64,000 bases of DNA from an uncultured Burkholderiales bacterium (GCA_903838355.1 CAILYC010000024.1:1-64000); one strand, 5' to 3'; numbered from the stretch's first letter, positions 37,009 through 46,414 are shown. The notes: generated by a model not told the origin, from the letters alone. Numbers and translations: made by a program.

Positions 37009-37928
37009 TTGAACTCCAACTCTTGGCGCCAGAGTCCTTGGTCGAGCGTTTGAGTGACGCTTTGCTCGAACTTGGCGCACTGAGCGTGAGCGTCGAAGAC
37101 GCCGACGCCAACACCGAACACGAGCGTGCCCTCTTTGGGGAGCCCGGCAGTGTGATTGAGGCCAATGCCTGGGAGAGCTCCAAGCTGCTGTGCCTCTTTC
37201 ATGATGAGGACAGTGCAAGCGAAGCCCTTCAGTCACTGAGGTCACTTCAGTTACCTCAAGCCCTCGAGAACAAAGTCTCGACAGAAGCGTTTGCAGGTTG
37301 GCGGTTTTTGGAGATGAAAACCGTCGAGGACCAAGACTGGGTCCGTTTGACGCAGTCGCAGTTTCAACCCATTGCCATTTCCCCTGATTTTTGGATCGTG
37401 CCCACCTGGTCAGAGGTGCCGCCAGCGGCGCAAAAAGTCATTCGCTTAGACCCTGGCCTCGCCTTTGGCACGGGTACCCACCCCACCACCCGCATGTGTT
37501 TGACGTGGTGCAGTGGTCGCTCTTTTGGTGGGCAGCGCGTCATGGACTACGGCTGCGGTTCTGGCATTTTGGCGATTGCTGCCGCTTTGTTTGGTTGCCA
37601 AGAGGTCCAGGCCGTGGACATCGACGAGGCTGCGGTCGAATCGGCCCGGCAAAATGCCAAAGACAACGACGTGGCGTCTTTCATCGAAGTCGGTCTACCG
37701 GATGTGGCCCATGGCGAGTTTGATGCGGTCTTTGCCAACATCTTGGCCAGTCCCTTGAAAGTCTTGGCGCCTTTGCTCTCGGGCTTGGTGCGTCCAGGCG
37801 GTGTCTTGGTGCTCTCGGGCATTTTAGAGCGGCAGTCTCAAGAGCTCCAAGCGGCCTATGCGCCCTATGCTGATTTACAGGTGATCGATGCCCAGGAGGG
37901 TTGGATTTTGATGAGCGCTCGCTTTTAA
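37005..37928 (+). CDS. prmA: Ribosomal protein L11 methyltransferase PrmA
   Basis: A 307-residue SAM-dependent enzyme that trimethylates ribosomal protein L11. The N-terminal L11-recognition domain (about residues 1-60) is followed by a linker and the methyltransferase domain with [39 protein letters not shown] (SAM loop) and the NILASPL catalytic-type motif. It is coupled to accC, an arrangement common in proteobacteria. Confidence 0.96.
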   Translation: MIELQLLAPESLVERLSDALLELGALSVSVEDADANTEHERALFGEPGSVIEANAWESSKLLCLFHDEDSASEALQSLRSLQLPQALENKVSTEAFAGWRFLEMKTVEDQDWVRLTQSQFQPIAISPDFWIVPTWSEVPPAAQKVIRLDPGLAFGTGTHPTTRMCLTWCSGRSFGGQRVMDYGCGSGILAIAAALFGCQEVQAVDIDEAAVESARQNAKDNDVASFIEVGLPDVAHGEFDAVFANILASPLKVLAPLLSGLVRPGGVLVLSGILERQSQELQAAYAPYADLQVIDAQEGWILMSARF

Positions 37929-38028
37929 GTGAGAATGGGTGAGACCCAAGTCAAAGGCCTCAAGAACACAGCAGGCCTGGAAAAAGCCACAGGCCAATCC
38001 AGTATGATCGGTTGGCCGAGGACGAAAG

Positions 38029-38060
38029 CCAATGACAGATGCCAATGACAGATGCCAATG
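38029..38060. repeat. 13-bp tandem repeat, two and a half copies
   Basis: CCAATGACAGATG occurs at 38029-38041 and 38042-38054, followed by a partial CCAATG. It lies in the 200-bp gap between prmA and the DUF3426 gene. No function is apparent; probably replication slippage. Confidence 0.6.
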
Positions 38061-38129
38061 GTCACTGGTCAATCGCCCAATGCCCTCAACCCTTCTTTTT
38101 AGATCAGCCCCCACACGAGCGCGATAACG

Positions 38130-39062
38130 TTGACACCACAGTCCACCCTTGACCCCGTGGCTTTAACGCCTTTGATGGGACCCACGCAATGCCCGCGTTG
38201 CCGCACCCGCTATGAGATCGGTGCCCCGCAGTTGGAGGCGGCCGACGGATGGGTGCGCTGTGGAAGCTGTACCCAAGTTTTTTTCGCGCCCGCGTGTTTG
38301 AGCCCCCAGTTTGACGCTCACCAGTCGCCAAAGCAGGTCTGGCCTGCTCAAGCCACCAAGGCCCGCGAGATCGCCAATTTGGAGCAGCAACTTGAGCGTC
38401 TGAGCGCGCAAAGTCAAGCCCAACTGGGTCCCGGCCCCGTCCCCAAACAAGACCCGACGTCAGACCCAGCACAACAAGACACACACGCCAAATCAAACCC
38501 AGCACTTAATCCAGCACTTAATCCAGCACCAAACGACAAGCCTTCGAACGCCAAGCCTGCCCCAGATCAAGGTCTGAAGCCCGCTTTTTTGTATGGACTC
38601 GTGGCGGCGCTCGCCTTGGTCATGTTGTTGAGCATTGCCGCCTTTGAGATCTATCGCGCTCGCCATGTGTTGGCCGCCATGTGGCCAGAGCTCAAGCCGA
38701 CACTGCTCAGCTTTTGCAAGCCGCTTTCCTGCACCTTGGAGACCCCGCATGACTTGCAGGCCATCAGCATTGAAAGCAGCGCTTTGGACCCCAACCCTGC
38801 TGAGCCGCACCACTTTTTGTTGAGCCTCAAATTGAGAAACCACAATGCTTATCCTGTCGCGTTGCCTGGGGTGAAATTGGTGGTGCTCAATGGGCTTGAC
38901 GAGGTGGTCTTTCAGCAATCGATTGAACTGAGCAAAAGTGGCAACTCAGGCGTCATTGAAGCTGGCGTGATCACCCCTGAGCGCGTGAGCGTTGTCATGA
39001 GCGAGTCTCTTCCGGATCAACTCGTGAGCGCTTACCGAGTGGAGCTGATCGATCCCCCGTGA
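38130..39062 (+). CDS. Zinc-ribbon and DUF3426 membrane protein
   Basis: A 310-residue protein with an N-terminal MJ0042-type zinc ribbon (C21, C24, C44, C47 in QCPRCRTRYEI and VRCGSC), a Pro/Asn/Lys-rich linker with repeated NPALNPA, one transmembrane helix (about residues 148-170) and a C-terminal DUF3426 domain, presumably periplasmic. The family normally follows prmA in betaproteobacteria. Its function is unknown to me. The start is not fixed by a strong Shine-Dalgarno sequence; a GTG or TTG start near the given position is likely. Confidence 0.82.
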   Translation: MTPQSTLDPVALTPLMGPTQCPRCRTRYEIGAPQLEAADGWVRCGSCTQVFFAPACLSPQFDAHQSPKQVWPAQATKAREIANLEQQLERLSAQSQAQLGPGPVPKQDPTSDPAQQDTHAKSNPALNPALNPAPNDKPSNAKPAPDQGLKPAFLYGLVAALALVMLLSIAAFEIYRARHVLAAMWPELKPTLLSFCKPLSCTLETPHDLQAISIESSALDPNPAEPHHFLLSLKLRNHNAYPVALPGVKLVVLNGLDEVVFQQSIELSKSGNSGVIEAGVITPERVSVVMSESLPDQLVSAYRVELIDPP

Positions 39063-39156
39063 TGAAGCGTTGGGCCTCACGCCATCTTGCCGCTCTGGAA
39101 TTCACTGTTCATACACAACAATAATTTTTCAACTCAACGATTGGTTTAACTTCACC

Positions 39157-40065
39157 ATGGCTTCTTTAATTTGTGGATCTTTTGCATTTGACACCATCAT
39201 GAACTTTGAGGGGCGATTTTCTGAACAGATCTTGCCCGATCAGTTGCACATCTTGAATGTGTCTTTTTTGGCGCCTTCCCTCAGACGTGATTTTGGTGGC
39301 TGTGCGGGCAACATTGCCTACAGCCTCAAGCTCCTCGGCGGTGAACCGGTGCCCATGGCCACTTTGGGGCGCGATGGCGGTGTGTATTTGGACCGTTTGA
39401 AAGGGCTCAAGATCAGCACCGAGTGGATCCAAGAGGTGAGCACCGACTACACCGCCCAGGCCATGATCATGACCGACAAAGACAACAACCAAATCACGGC
39501 ATTTCACCCTGGCGCCATGAACCAAGCGCATTTGAATGTGATCCCCAAGGCCGGTGTTGCGAAAGTCGCCATCATTGCCCCCGATGGGCGGCAAGCCATG
39601 ATTGATCACGCGCAGCAACTGCACGATTTGGCCATTCCGTTTGTCTTTGACCCAGGCCAGGGCTTGCCCATGTTCAATGGGGAAGAATTGAAGCATTTTG
39701 TGGACCTGGCCACCTGGGTCACCGTCAATGACTACGAGGCCAAAATGCTGGAAGACAAAGTGGGCGAACCTTTGTCCAACTTGTCCAAGCGGCTCAAGGG
39801 TTTAATGGTGACCTTGGGGCATGAGGGGTGTGATGTTTGGGTGCAAGGGGAGGTCTCGCGTGTGGCCCCAGTTTCCGCGCAACAGGTGCTCGACCCCACG
39901 GGATGCGGTGACGCCTGGCGGGGTGCTCTCTTGTTTGGCTTGGAGCGAGACTGGAGTCTCACGCGTTGTGCAAGTCTTGGCAACCACCTCGGGGCCTTGA
40001 AAATTGCCCATCAAGGTCCGCAAAATTACGCATTGACCGACACCATCCGCGCCTTGATCGCCTGA
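39157..40065 (+). CDS. PfkB-family carbohydrate/adenosine kinase
   Basis: A 302-residue ribokinase-fold kinase. GGCAGNIAYSLKLLGGEP is the first PfkB signature region, and DPTGCGDAWRGALLFGL is the second, with the catalytic Asp and anion-hole glycines. The opening MASLICGSFAFDTIMNFEGRF recalls the adenosine-kinase-like subgroup common in Burkholderiales. The substrate cannot be read from sequence. The ATG at 39157 is chosen because the upstream 29 codons are unlike the family. Confidence 0.88.
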   Translation: MASLICGSFAFDTIMNFEGRFSEQILPDQLHILNVSFLAPSLRRDFGGCAGNIAYSLKLLGGEPVPMATLGRDGGVYLDRLKGLKISTEWIQEVSTDYTAQAMIMTDKDNNQITAFHPGAMNQAHLNVIPKAGVAKVAIIAPDGRQAMIDHAQQLHDLAIPFVFDPGQGLPMFNGEELKHFVDLATWVTVNDYEAKMLEDKVGEPLSNLSKRLKGLMVTLGHEGCDVWVQGEVSRVAPVSAQQVLDPTGCGDAWRGALLFGLERDWSLTRCASLGNHLGALKIAHQGPQNYALTDTIRALIA

Positions 40066-40088
40066 ACCTGGGGCTGAGCAGCACGCCC

Positions 40089-40123
40089 AAAAAAAAGCCC
40101 GGGACCGAGGCGGTACCGGGCTT
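40089..40123 (-). terminator. Rho-independent terminator of the histone H1-like gene
   Basis: On the minus strand AAGCCCGG and CCGGGCTT form an 8-bp stem (40116-40123 with 40095-40102), followed by a run of eight T (40089-40096, overlapping the stem base). It lies 20 bp after the stop of the H1-like gene. On the plus strand the same stem could help end the kinase gene transcript. Confidence 0.8.
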
Positions 40124-40142
40124 GAGATCAAACAGTCAACTC

Positions 40143-40547
40143 TTAGGGCTTGATTGCCGTTGGAAACGGCCATGCAGCTTGTGGGTTGAGTGTTGTCTGC
40201 GCAACTGGAGCGGCTGCGTGAGCCACTCGTGGGTGCGCAGGGGCAGCAGGTTTTTTCGCGGCTTTTTTAGCTACTTTTTTTTTTGCGGCTGGCTTTTTTG
40301 CGGCTGGCTTCTTGGCTGCAGGCTTCTTGGCAACCTTTTTAGCGGCAGCTTTTTTAGCAGCAGGCTTTTTGGCTGCAGCTTTTTTAGCAGCAGGCTTTTT
40401 GGCCGCTACTTTTTTGGCTGCTGGCTTTTTAGCCGCTACTTTTTTTGCTGCTGGCTTTTTAGCCGCTACTTTTTTTGCTGCTGGCTTTTTAGCCGCTACT
40501 TTTTTTGCTGGGGCCTTTTTTGCGGCCGGTTTTTTTGCAGTTGCCAT
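40143..40547 (-). CDS. Histone H1-like nucleoid protein, AAKK-repeat
   Basis: A 134-residue protein almost entirely of Lys, Ala, Pro and Val in KKPAAKKVAAKK-type repeats, ending in a less repetitive tail (PAAPAHPRVAHAAAPVAQT). This composition is that of the betaproteobacterial histone H1-like proteins, which bind DNA through lysine-rich unfolded tails. A TAGGAG Shine-Dalgarno sequence lies 7 bp before the ATG. Repeat number probably varies between strains. The opposite-strand frame is also open because of the repeat and is not a gene. Confidence 0.88.
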   Translation of the reverse strand: MATAKKPAAKKAPAKKVAAKKPAAKKVAAKKPAAKKVAAKKPAAKKVAAKKPAAKKAAAKKPAAKKAAAKKVAKKPAAKKPAAKKPAAKKKVAKKAAKKPAAPAHPRVAHAAAPVAQTTLNPQAAWPFPTAIKP

Positions 40548-40624
40548 AATTTACTCCTAGATCAAGTTATCAGATCGTTGGGTTAAAAAGCACTTTCCAC
40601 TCAGATGAGTGCAAAGCGATTCAG

Positions 40625-40648
40625 GGTGTTGGACCCGGGTCCAGCACC
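40625..40648. repeat. 24-bp near-perfect palindrome between nrdB and the H1-like gene
   Basis: GGTGTTGGACCC and GGGTCCAGCACC form an inverted repeat with one mismatch that becomes a G-U pair in RNA. It lies about 100 bp after the nrdB stop and 78 bp before the H1-like gene, both minus strand. No U-tract follows on the minus strand. It may be a regulator site or an RNA stem. Confidence 0.5.
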
Positions 40649-40746
40649 TTGAACGGGGTGCGTCAAAGCCAGGCTTTTCTCTTTCCAAGGGAAAGAAGTG
40701 AAGGCGGAGTTTGACAAATTCAGGGTATTCAAATGAAGATGTTCCA

Positions 40747-41988
40747 TCAATCCCAAGACAAGGTACCACCAGTTTGGTATTCAATGACGCGGGTTTCAAA
40801 GAAGTTGCGTTCTTTTTTCAGGTCAATCATCTCGCTCATCCATGGAAAAGGATTCTCTTCGTGGGGGAACAAGGCGTCTAAACCAATTTGGGTCGCACGG
40901 CGATTGGCAATGTAGCGCAAATAGCCTTTGAACATGGAGGCGTTCATGCCGAGCACGCCACGTGGCATGGTGTCTTCTGCGTAGCGGTACTCCAACTCAA
41001 CCGCGTGCTTAAAGAGTTCAATGATTTCGGCTTTAAAAGAGTTGGTCCAAAGCTGTGGGTTTTCCAATTTGATCTGGTTGATCAAGTCGATGCCAAAGTT
41101 GCAGTGCATGGACTCGTCGCGCAAAATATATTGGTACTGCTCGGCCGCACCAGTCATCTTGTTTTGACGCCCCAGGGCCAAAATCTGTGTGAAGCCGACA
41201 TAAAAGAAGAGCCCTTCCATCAAGCAAGCAAACACAATCAAGGACTTGAGCAAGGTTTGATCGGTCTCCAAGGTGCCCGTGTGGAAATTCGGGTCCATGA
41301 TGGCGGCAATGAAAGGAATCAAAAACTCATCCTTGTCTCGGATGGATTTGACCTCATTGTAGGCATTGAAAATCTCACTCTCGTCGAGCCCCAAGGACTC
41401 CACAATGTACTGGTAGGCGTGGGTGTGAATGGCTTCTTCAAAGGCTTGGCGAAGAAGAAACTGGCGACATTCGGGCGCGGTGATGTGCCGATAGGTGCCG
41501 AGCACGATGTTGTTGGCGGCCAATGAGTCGGCGGTCACAAAAAAGCCCAGATTGCGCTTGACAATGCGCCGCTCGTCTTCGGTCAAGCCATTGGGGTCTT
41601 TCCAAAGTGCAATGTCGCGAGTCATATTGACCTCTTGCGGCATCCAATGGTTGGAGCAAGTGGCCAAATACTTTTCCCAAGCCCACTTGTATTTGAAGGG
41701 CACCAACTGATTAACGTCGGTTTGTCCGTTGATGATGCGTTTGTCGTCGGCATTGATGCGACGAGCAGCAGGCTTGGGTGCATTCAGTGCATCGGAAGAC
41801 AGGGCAGGGCGGGGATTGGGGACTTGAGTGACTGAGGGCGCGGGGATGGGTGCGCCGTCATTGAGAGTTCGTGTCACTGCGGGGGCGGGTGCCAAGTCGT
41901 TTTGAGGTGACTCTGCCAAGCGACTCATGGAGTCACTGTAGTTTGGTGTTGGCGATGTTGGCTTAACTTCTTCGTCCCAGGTCAGCAT
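40747..41988 (-). CDS. nrdB: Ribonucleotide reductase class Ia, beta subunit NrdB
   Basis: A 413-residue radical-generating subunit. The di-iron and tyrosyl-radical segment is [12 protein letters not shown] (pattern ExxHxxxY, so the radical Tyr is present), and DESMHCNFG gives the second Glu/His pair; an Asp in [11 protein letters not shown] is the first ligand. The N-terminal 75 residues are Pro/Ala/Ser-rich and not part of the core fold, making the protein longer than the usual 340-380. It is transcribed in the same direction as nrdA but 313 bp downstream. Confidence 0.96.
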   Translation of the reverse strand: MLTWDEEVKPTSPTPNYSDSMSRLAESPQNDLAPAPAVTRTLNDGAPIPAPSVTQVPNPRPALSSDALNAPKPAARRINADDKRIINGQTDVNQLVPFKYKWAWEKYLATCSNHWMPQEVNMTRDIALWKDPNGLTEDERRIVKRNLGFFVTADSLAANNIVLGTYRHITAPECRQFLLRQAFEEAIHTHAYQYIVESLGLDESEIFNAYNEVKSIRDKDEFLIPFIAAIMDPNFHTGTLETDQTLLKSLIVFACLMEGLFFYVGFTQILALGRQNKMTGAAEQYQYILRDESMHCNFGIDLINQIKLENPQLWTNSFKAEIIELFKHAVELEYRYAEDTMPRGVLGMNASMFKGYLRYIANRRATQIGLDALFPHEENPFPWMSEMIDLKKERNFFETRVIEYQTGGTLSWD

Positions 41989-42301
41989 AGATAATTTTCC
42001 AATGTTCGAATTATGAATGCAACACGTTGAAATGCAAAGGGTTCATTCAAAATGTGTTGCAAGAGTGTTGTTCAATTGCATCGACTTGATGCACAAAGTA
42101 CGCCCCTCGGTCTTGTGGTGTGCGAGATTGCAAAAAAAAATGAGACGACAAGATGGGTTTTAGAAGCATACAAAGTTGACCAGCGTTCATAAAACCCACA
42201 AAACACAAAGCGTGAATTCACGGCCTTGGACCACAACCCGCCGGCATCAACGCGGCCCTGGTTGGGGGCCGCATGTGCAAAAAGCGAGTTGTGAGTTTTG
42301 A
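41989..42301 (-). promoter_or_regulatory. nrdA-nrdB intergenic region with a long hairpin before nrdB
   Basis: Between the two minus-strand genes an inverted repeat pairs TGCAACAC (42018-42025) with GTGTTGCA (42054-42061) and, inside it, TTGAA (42027-42031) with TTCAA (42046-42050), giving a stem of about 13 pairs with a small asymmetric bulge. It ends 30 bp before the nrdB ATG. The rest holds no gene; a 12-bp palindrome CGTGAATTCACG lies near 42211. No NrdR box is seen here, so nrdB may rely on read-through or its own promoter. Confidence 0.45.
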
Positions 42302-45256
42302 TCACTGACAGGATTCGCAAGTGGGATCGTCGACGCCACAAAACCGAATGTCGGTGGCCGCCGAGTCGGACAACTCCATTTGCTGTGCTCTTGCTGCCGC
42401 AGCAGCGACTTCGAGCGCCGAAAGAGCGGAGGCAGGCGCTGCGCCAGCAACTCCTTGAGCCCCCGTAGAGGATCCTGAGCCAGACGACACCGCATTGTGT
42501 TGATTGGAGTTCACGGTGGATTTTTCCACATGCGTGGCACTCATGGTGCGCAAATAGTAGGTGGTCTTCAAGCCCCTCAGCCAAGCGAGCTTGTAGGTGT
42601 CGTCGAGTTTTTTGCCCGAAGCGCCTGCCATGTAGATGTTCAAGGACTGGGCTTGGTCGATCCATTTTTGACGACGAGCACCGGCTTCAACAATCCACTG
42701 CGTCTCAATTTCAAAGGCGGTGGCATACAAAGATTTGACCTCGGGGGGGACGCGGTCAATGGGGCGCAAGGAGCCGTCAAAGTGCTTGAGGTCCATGACC
42801 ATCACCTCGTCCCAAAGGCCTAAGCGTTTGAGGTCGCGAACCAAATAGCTGTTGATGATGGTGAACTCGCCAGACAAATTGGATTTGACCGACAAGTTGC
42901 CAAAACAAGGCTCAATGCAGGCATCCACACCAATGATGTTGGAGATGGTGGCGGTCGGTGCAATGGCCACGCAGTTGGAGTTGCGCATGCCGTCTTTGGC
43001 AATTTTGCGCCTGAGGGTGTCCCAGTCCAAGGTGCTCGAGCGGTCCACCTCAACGTAGCCGCCGCGCTCCTTGGAGAGCAACTCCAGCGTGTCGATGGGC
43101 AATATGCCCTGGTCCCACAAGGAGCCTTTGTAGCTGTTGTAGCGGCCACGCTCAACGGCCAAGTCACTTGAAGCCTTGTAGGCGTAGTAGCAAATGGCCT
43201 CCATGCTTTCGTCGGCAAATTGAACCGCCTCTTTCGATCCGTAGGGAATGCGCAGGGAGTACAGGCAGTCTTGGAAGGCCATGAGCCCCAAGCCCACAGG
43301 ACGGTGGCGCATATTGGAGTCGCGGGCCTTTTTGACGGCGTAGTAATTGATGTCAATCACGTTGTCGAGCATGCGCATGGCCGTCGATATGGTGATCTGG
43401 AGCTTGTCGTGGTCGATCTTGCCGTCCTTCAAGTGCTGGAGCAAGTTGACCGATCCCAAATTGCACACGGCGGTTTCGGTGTCGCTGGTGTTGAGGGTGA
43501 TCTCGGTGCACAAGTTCGAGGAATGAACCACGCCGCAGTGCTGCTGAGGGGACCTCACATTGCAGGCATCCTTGAAGGTGATCCAGGGGTGTCCAGTTTC
43601 AAACAACATGGTGAGCATTTTTCTCCACAAATCCGCGGCTTGCACGACTTTGCAGGGCTTGATCTCGCCTTTTTTGGCTTTTTCTTCATAGGCGACATAA
43701 GCGGCTTCAAACGCGCGACCAAAGAGTTCATGCAAATCGGGGACTTCAGCGGGCGAGAACAAGGTCCACTCACCTTTTTCCATCACGCGGCGCATGAACA
43801 AATCGGGAATCCAGTTCGAGGTGTTCATGTCGTGGGTGCGGCGGCGGTCGTCGCCCGTGTTCTTGCGCAACTCCAAAAACTCTTCAATGTCCAAGTGCCA
43901 GGTTTCAAGATAGGTGCAAACCGCGCCTTTTCTCTTGCCGCCTTGGTTCACGGCCACGGCGGTGTCATTGACCACTTTGAGGAAGGGCACCACGCCTTGG
44001 GACTCGCCATTGGTGCCTTTGATGTGGCTGCCCAAGGCACGCACGCGCGACCAATCGTTGCCCAAGCCACCCGCGAATTTGGAGAGCAAGGCGTTTTCTT
44101 TGATGGACTCGTAAATGCCGTCCAAATCGTCGGGCACGGTGGTCAAGTAGCAGCTCGAGAGCTGTGAGCGCAAGGTGCCACTGTTAAAGAGGGTGGGCGT
44201 GCTCGACATGAAATCAAATTTAGAGAGGACTTCATAAAACTCGATGGCGCGGGTTTCGCGGTCGATCTCGTTGAGCGACAAACCCATGGCCACGCGCATG
44301 AAAAAAGCCTGTGGCAACTCAATGCGTTGCTTTTTGACGTGCAAAAAGTAACGGTCATAAAGGGTCTGCAGTCCCAAGTAGTCAAACTGCAGGTCGCGCT
44401 CGGGTTTGAGGGCGCTGGCCAAGCGGGCCAAATCAAACTGAGCCAATCGCTCGTCGAGCAAGTCGTTGGCAATGCCTTTTTTAATAAAGACCGGGAAATA
44501 GTCCAGATAGTGTTGTCCCATGTCCTTGGGGTGGGCTTCAAAGCCGAGAACCTCTTTGGCAATCGTGTGCATGAGCAAACGCGCTGTCGCGAAGGTGTAG
44601 TCGGGATCTTTCTCGATCAAGGTGCGGGTGGCCAAAATGGCCGCCTTGAAGACCTCTTCAAGTGGCACGCCATCGTACAAGTTGCGCAAAGTCTCACCCA
44701 TGATGGGCTCGGGCTTCACGTCAGCGTTCAAGCCTTCGCAACAGGCTTCGATCAGGCTTTTCAAGTGAACCAGGTCCAATGGAACACGCACGCCTTGGTC
44801 GAGCACATGCAGCACGGGCAGGTCGCTGTGGGTGGCTTCTTGTTGGGACGCGCGCTCTTGGGTGCGACGCTCTCTATAAAGAACATACGCACGGGCCACT
44901 TCATGGTGGCTGCCGCGCATGAGGCTCAGTTCCACTTGGTCTTGGACGTCTTCAATGTGAAAGGTGCCACCGCCCGGGCGTGAACGCACCAAGGCTTTGA
45001 CGACGTTTTGGGTGAGGTCTTCCACGGTTTCGCGAACGCTGGCCGACGCTGCGCCTTGCGCACCGTGAACGGCCAAAAATGCTTTCATTGAGGCGATGGT
45101 GATTTTGGCCGGCTCAAACGGAACGACCGCCCCATTCCTTCGAATGATCTGATAGTGGGCAAGCGCGGAGTGCTGTATGGGTTCACTGCGGTCTTGTTGG
45201 CTTTGACCCACGGAAGAATGGCTTTGGGTGGGCGTCAAAGAGGAGACGGTTTGCAT
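42302..45256 (-). CDS. nrdA: Ribonucleotide reductase class Ia, alpha subunit NrdA
   Basis: A 984-residue catalytic subunit that reduces ribonucleoside diphosphates. The N-terminal ATP-cone (about residues 34-135, starting IIRRNGAVVPFEPAKI) binds the allosteric effectors. SSCYL, NLCTEI and the PTATISNIIG region mark the catalytic barrel, and the extreme C-terminus CGVDDPTCESCQ carries the redox-active CxxC pair. It is longer than E. coli NrdA (761), mostly by the extended N-terminus and an Ala/Ser-rich segment before the C-terminal tail. I see no intein. Confidence 0.96.
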   Translation of the reverse strand: MQTVSSLTPTQSHSSVGQSQQDRSEPIQHSALAHYQIIRRNGAVVPFEPAKITIASMKAFLAVHGAQGAASASVRETVEDLTQNVVKALVRSRPGGGTFHIEDVQDQVELSLMRGSHHEVARAYVLYRERRTQERASQQEATHSDLPVLHVLDQGVRVPLDLVHLKSLIEACCEGLNADVKPEPIMGETLRNLYDGVPLEEVFKAAILATRTLIEKDPDYTFATARLLMHTIAKEVLGFEAHPKDMGQHYLDYFPVFIKKGIANDLLDERLAQFDLARLASALKPERDLQFDYLGLQTLYDRYFLHVKKQRIELPQAFFMRVAMGLSLNEIDRETRAIEFYEVLSKFDFMSSTPTLFNSGTLRSQLSSCYLTTVPDDLDGIYESIKENALLSKFAGGLGNDWSRVRALGSHIKGTNGESQGVVPFLKVVNDTAVAVNQGGKRKGAVCTYLETWHLDIEEFLELRKNTGDDRRRTHDMNTSNWIPDLFMRRVMEKGEWTLFSPAEVPDLHELFGRAFEAAYVAYEEKAKKGEIKPCKVVQAADLWRKMLTMLFETGHPWITFKDACNVRSPQQHCGVVHSSNLCTEITLNTSDTETAVCNLGSVNLLQHLKDGKIDHDKLQITISTAMRMLDNVIDINYYAVKKARDSNMRHRPVGLGLMAFQDCLYSLRIPYGSKEAVQFADESMEAICYYAYKASSDLAVERGRYNSYKGSLWDQGILPIDTLELLSKERGGYVEVDRSSTLDWDTLRRKIAKDGMRNSNCVAIAPTATISNIIGVDACIEPCFGNLSVKSNLSGEFTIINSYLVRDLKRLGLWDEVMVMDLKHFDGSLRPIDRVPPEVKSLYATAFEIETQWIVEAGARRQKWIDQAQSLNIYMAGASGKKLDDTYKLAWLRGLKTTYYLRTMSATHVEKSTVNSNQHNAVSSGSGSSTGAQGVAGAAPASALSALEVAAAAARAQQMELSDSAATDIRFCGVDDPTCESCQ

Positions 45257-45430
45257 GTTGGAGCAGTTCCTATGAAGGTGAAAAACAGGTAGAAAAATTC
45301 AATGCGCAGGCAGGGTGAGGGGAAAAGCGGTGGAGATTGAAAATAAAAATGCATTCTCAACAAGATGCCATTCCTGGGACTCAATACTGAAGAAGCGTTC
45401 AAAAAGAACGCCGATTGATTTTGGTAACCC

Positions 45431-45478
45431 ACACTATATATGGTGTTTGAAATGTTTTCAACACACTAGGGGTAGTGT
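45431..45478 (-). promoter_or_regulatory. Two NrdR boxes upstream of nrdA
   Basis: ACACTATATATGGTGT (45431-45446) and ACACTAGGGGTAGTGT (45463-45478) match the NrdR box consensus (ACACWATATATWGTGT type). They are 32 bp apart start to start, about three helical turns, the usual spacing for NrdR repression of ribonucleotide reductase genes. They lie about 175-220 bp before the nrdA ATG. No gene is seen in the rest of 45257-45716. Confidence 0.8.
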
Positions 45479-45716
45479 TTTCGTGTGTTTTGTCCGAAAT
45501 GTCCATGGCCTAAGCGTTGGCCAGCGCATTGGATCTGGGGCGGATGCCTTGCGAACACGCATCAATTCAACAAATCATTTGAAAAAGCTTGATTTTTAGC
45601 ACTTTTCGAAAGTATTTTGATTGTAAAGTCGCATCGATATTGAACTTGTGGCCCATGCTGCGATGCAACCTGCTCTTGTACGGCTGGTGAAAAAACACGG
45701 AAAATATATTTATGGT

Positions 45717-46334
45717 TCAGGTGATTTTTGGAAAAACATTCGATTTCCACCCCAATGAACGCTTAAAACTCTGCCAATCAAAGCCTACTCCAGGGTCTTT
45801 TTTACGCGCCGGGGCAATGTGCTCGTGTCCGGCGACATGGGCAATGGGGTAATGTTGGGCAATGCTCGCACAAAGCGAGCTCAGTGTTTCGTATTGTTCG
45901 GCCTCAAAAGGCTGGCCCTCGAGTCCCTCGAGTTCGATGCCGATGGAGTCATCATTGCAGTTGTCGCGTTCACGGTAGCTGGAAACCCCCGCATGCCATG
46001 CGCGCGCATCGCAGCTCACGAGTTGAATCAATTCGCCGTGGCGGCGGATGAAAAAATGCGCCGAGACCTTGAGGCTTTCGATCTCCTTGAAATAGGGGTG
46101 GGTGTCGTCAAGACCTTGACCACTTAAAAAATTCACCACATGAGGCCCGCCATAGACCCCTGGGGGCAGACTGATGGAGTGCAGCACAATGAGGTCAATC
46201 TGCGTGCCCTCAGGCCTCGCGCCAAAGTGTGGGGAGTCCACGCGTTTGGCAAAACGGTACCAACCCGCTTGCCACAGAGAGTCCTGCCTTGTTTCAGGCC
46301 TGGTGTGAGGCAGCGTGTGCGGGGTGGTGGGCAT
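45717..46334 (-). CDS. ampD: 1,6-anhydro-N-acetylmuramyl-L-alanine amidase AmpD
   Basis: A 205-residue cytoplasmic zinc amidase that cleaves anhydro-muropeptides during peptidoglycan recycling. Zinc ligands are in LIVLHSISLPPG (His), RAWHAGVSSY (region with the conserved His) and GHEHIAPARKKDPGVGFDW (His and Asp). NDDSIGIELEG is also typical. With Mpl it indicates an active recycling route. Length is close to E. coli AmpD (183), with a longer N-terminus. Confidence 0.95.
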   Translation of the reverse strand: MPTTPHTLPHTRPETRQDSLWQAGWYRFAKRVDSPHFGARPEGTQIDLIVLHSISLPPGVYGGPHVVNFLSGQGLDDTHPYFKEIESLKVSAHFFIRRHGELIQLVSCDARAWHAGVSSYRERDNCNDDSIGIELEGLEGQPFEAEQYETLSSLCASIAQHYPIAHVAGHEHIAPARKKDPGVGFDWQSFKRSLGWKSNVFPKIT

Positions 46335-46364
46335 AGGGGGGCTTTCTCATAGTGTCTAGTTGGG

Positions 46365-46414
46365 CTCAATGCGGCTTAATGCAGCTTAATGCAACTTAAT
46401 GCAACTTAATGCAG
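46365..46414. repeat. 10-bp tandem repeat, five copies
   Basis: Five consecutive units of CTTAATGCAR (first copy CTCAATGCGG) occupy 46365-46414. The array runs into the 3-prime end of the PP0621-type gene, supplying its stop codon, and reaches to about 30 bp before ampD. The exact helical period suggests either slippage or a protein-binding array. Confidence 0.75.

Noticed and set aside
40312-40560. Plus-strand Phe/Ala-rich frame that looks like a membrane protein
   Set aside because: Exact antisense of the AAKK repeats of the H1-like gene.
42072-42665. Minus-strand 197-codon frame between nrdB and nrdA
   Set aside because: Mostly overlaps the end of nrdA in another frame; Cys/Arg-rich and unlike a protein.
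46365-46414. CRISPR array
   Set aside because: Direct 10-bp tandem repeats without spacers; no cas genes in the window.
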